Below are positions 6,312 to 6,315 of a DNA stretch of 6,315 nucleotides, in pieces (the first letter of the stretch is position 1; every line of letters starts with the position of its first letter). The translations under genes were made by a program, and so were the position numbers. Source of the stretch: Bacteroidales bacterium (GTDB lineage: Bacteria; Bacteroidota; Bacteroidia; Bacteroidales; UBA4417); assembly GCA_025350385.1 (NCBI GenBank), contig JANXXZ010000423.1, forward strand, positions 1 through 6,315. Reading direction: 5' to 3'. Below the pieces are notes generated by a model. The model searched no databases, was not told the origin of the DNA, and was given only the letters and a program-made list of their open reading frames with translations.

Positions 6312-6315
6312 TTTG

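Overview
The window looks like a chromosomal segment from a member of the Bacteroidota. The evidence is a family S46 dipeptidyl peptidase, a group concentrated in that phylum; a lipoprotein version of a family M49 peptidase; leaders without a good Shine-Dalgarno sequence; and an exact match to the Bacteroidota -7 promoter element (TAnnTTTG). Base composition is moderately AT-rich. The genus cannot be fixed from what is here.

Layout: positions 1-2163 (minus) hold a complete DPP7-type S46 dipeptidyl peptidase whose stop codon is the first three bases of the window. A 114-bp gap follows, then 2278-3939 (minus) encodes a predicted lipoprotein of the dipeptidyl-peptidase III (M49) family with an unusual pentapeptide zinc motif. 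The two genes run in the same direction with the M49 gene first. No recognisable promoter was seen in the gap, so co-transcription is plausible. Both proteins carry export signals, so they probably act together outside the cytoplasm, cutting dipeptides from peptides for uptake and amino-acid catabolism.

Positions 3940-4635 form a long (696 bp) AT-rich divergent intergenic region without a convincing gene. It contains several inverted repeats. The best is at 4520-4579, where four copies of the hexamer TTGTTA/TAACAA alternate in orientation exactly every 12 bp, immediately downstream of a -7 box. This looks like an operator array or a 5'-UTR stem-loop controlling the next gene.

Positions 4636-6279 (plus) encode the carboxyltransferase subunit of a biotin-dependent pyruvate/oxaloacetate enzyme (OadA / PycB / transcarboxylase 5S family). 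It has no biotinyl domain of its own and so needs a separate biotin carrier protein, not in the window. The last 35 bp hold a short repeat with alternative hairpins that resembles a dispersed intergenic palindrome.

Taken together the window suggests peptide breakdown next to a C3/C4 carboxylation step. These are mostly recognisable metabolic genes. The points most worth a second look are the 12-bp-period half-site array, the variant M49 zinc site, and the divergent active-site loop of the carboxyltransferase. I see no evidence of a wholly new multi-gene system.
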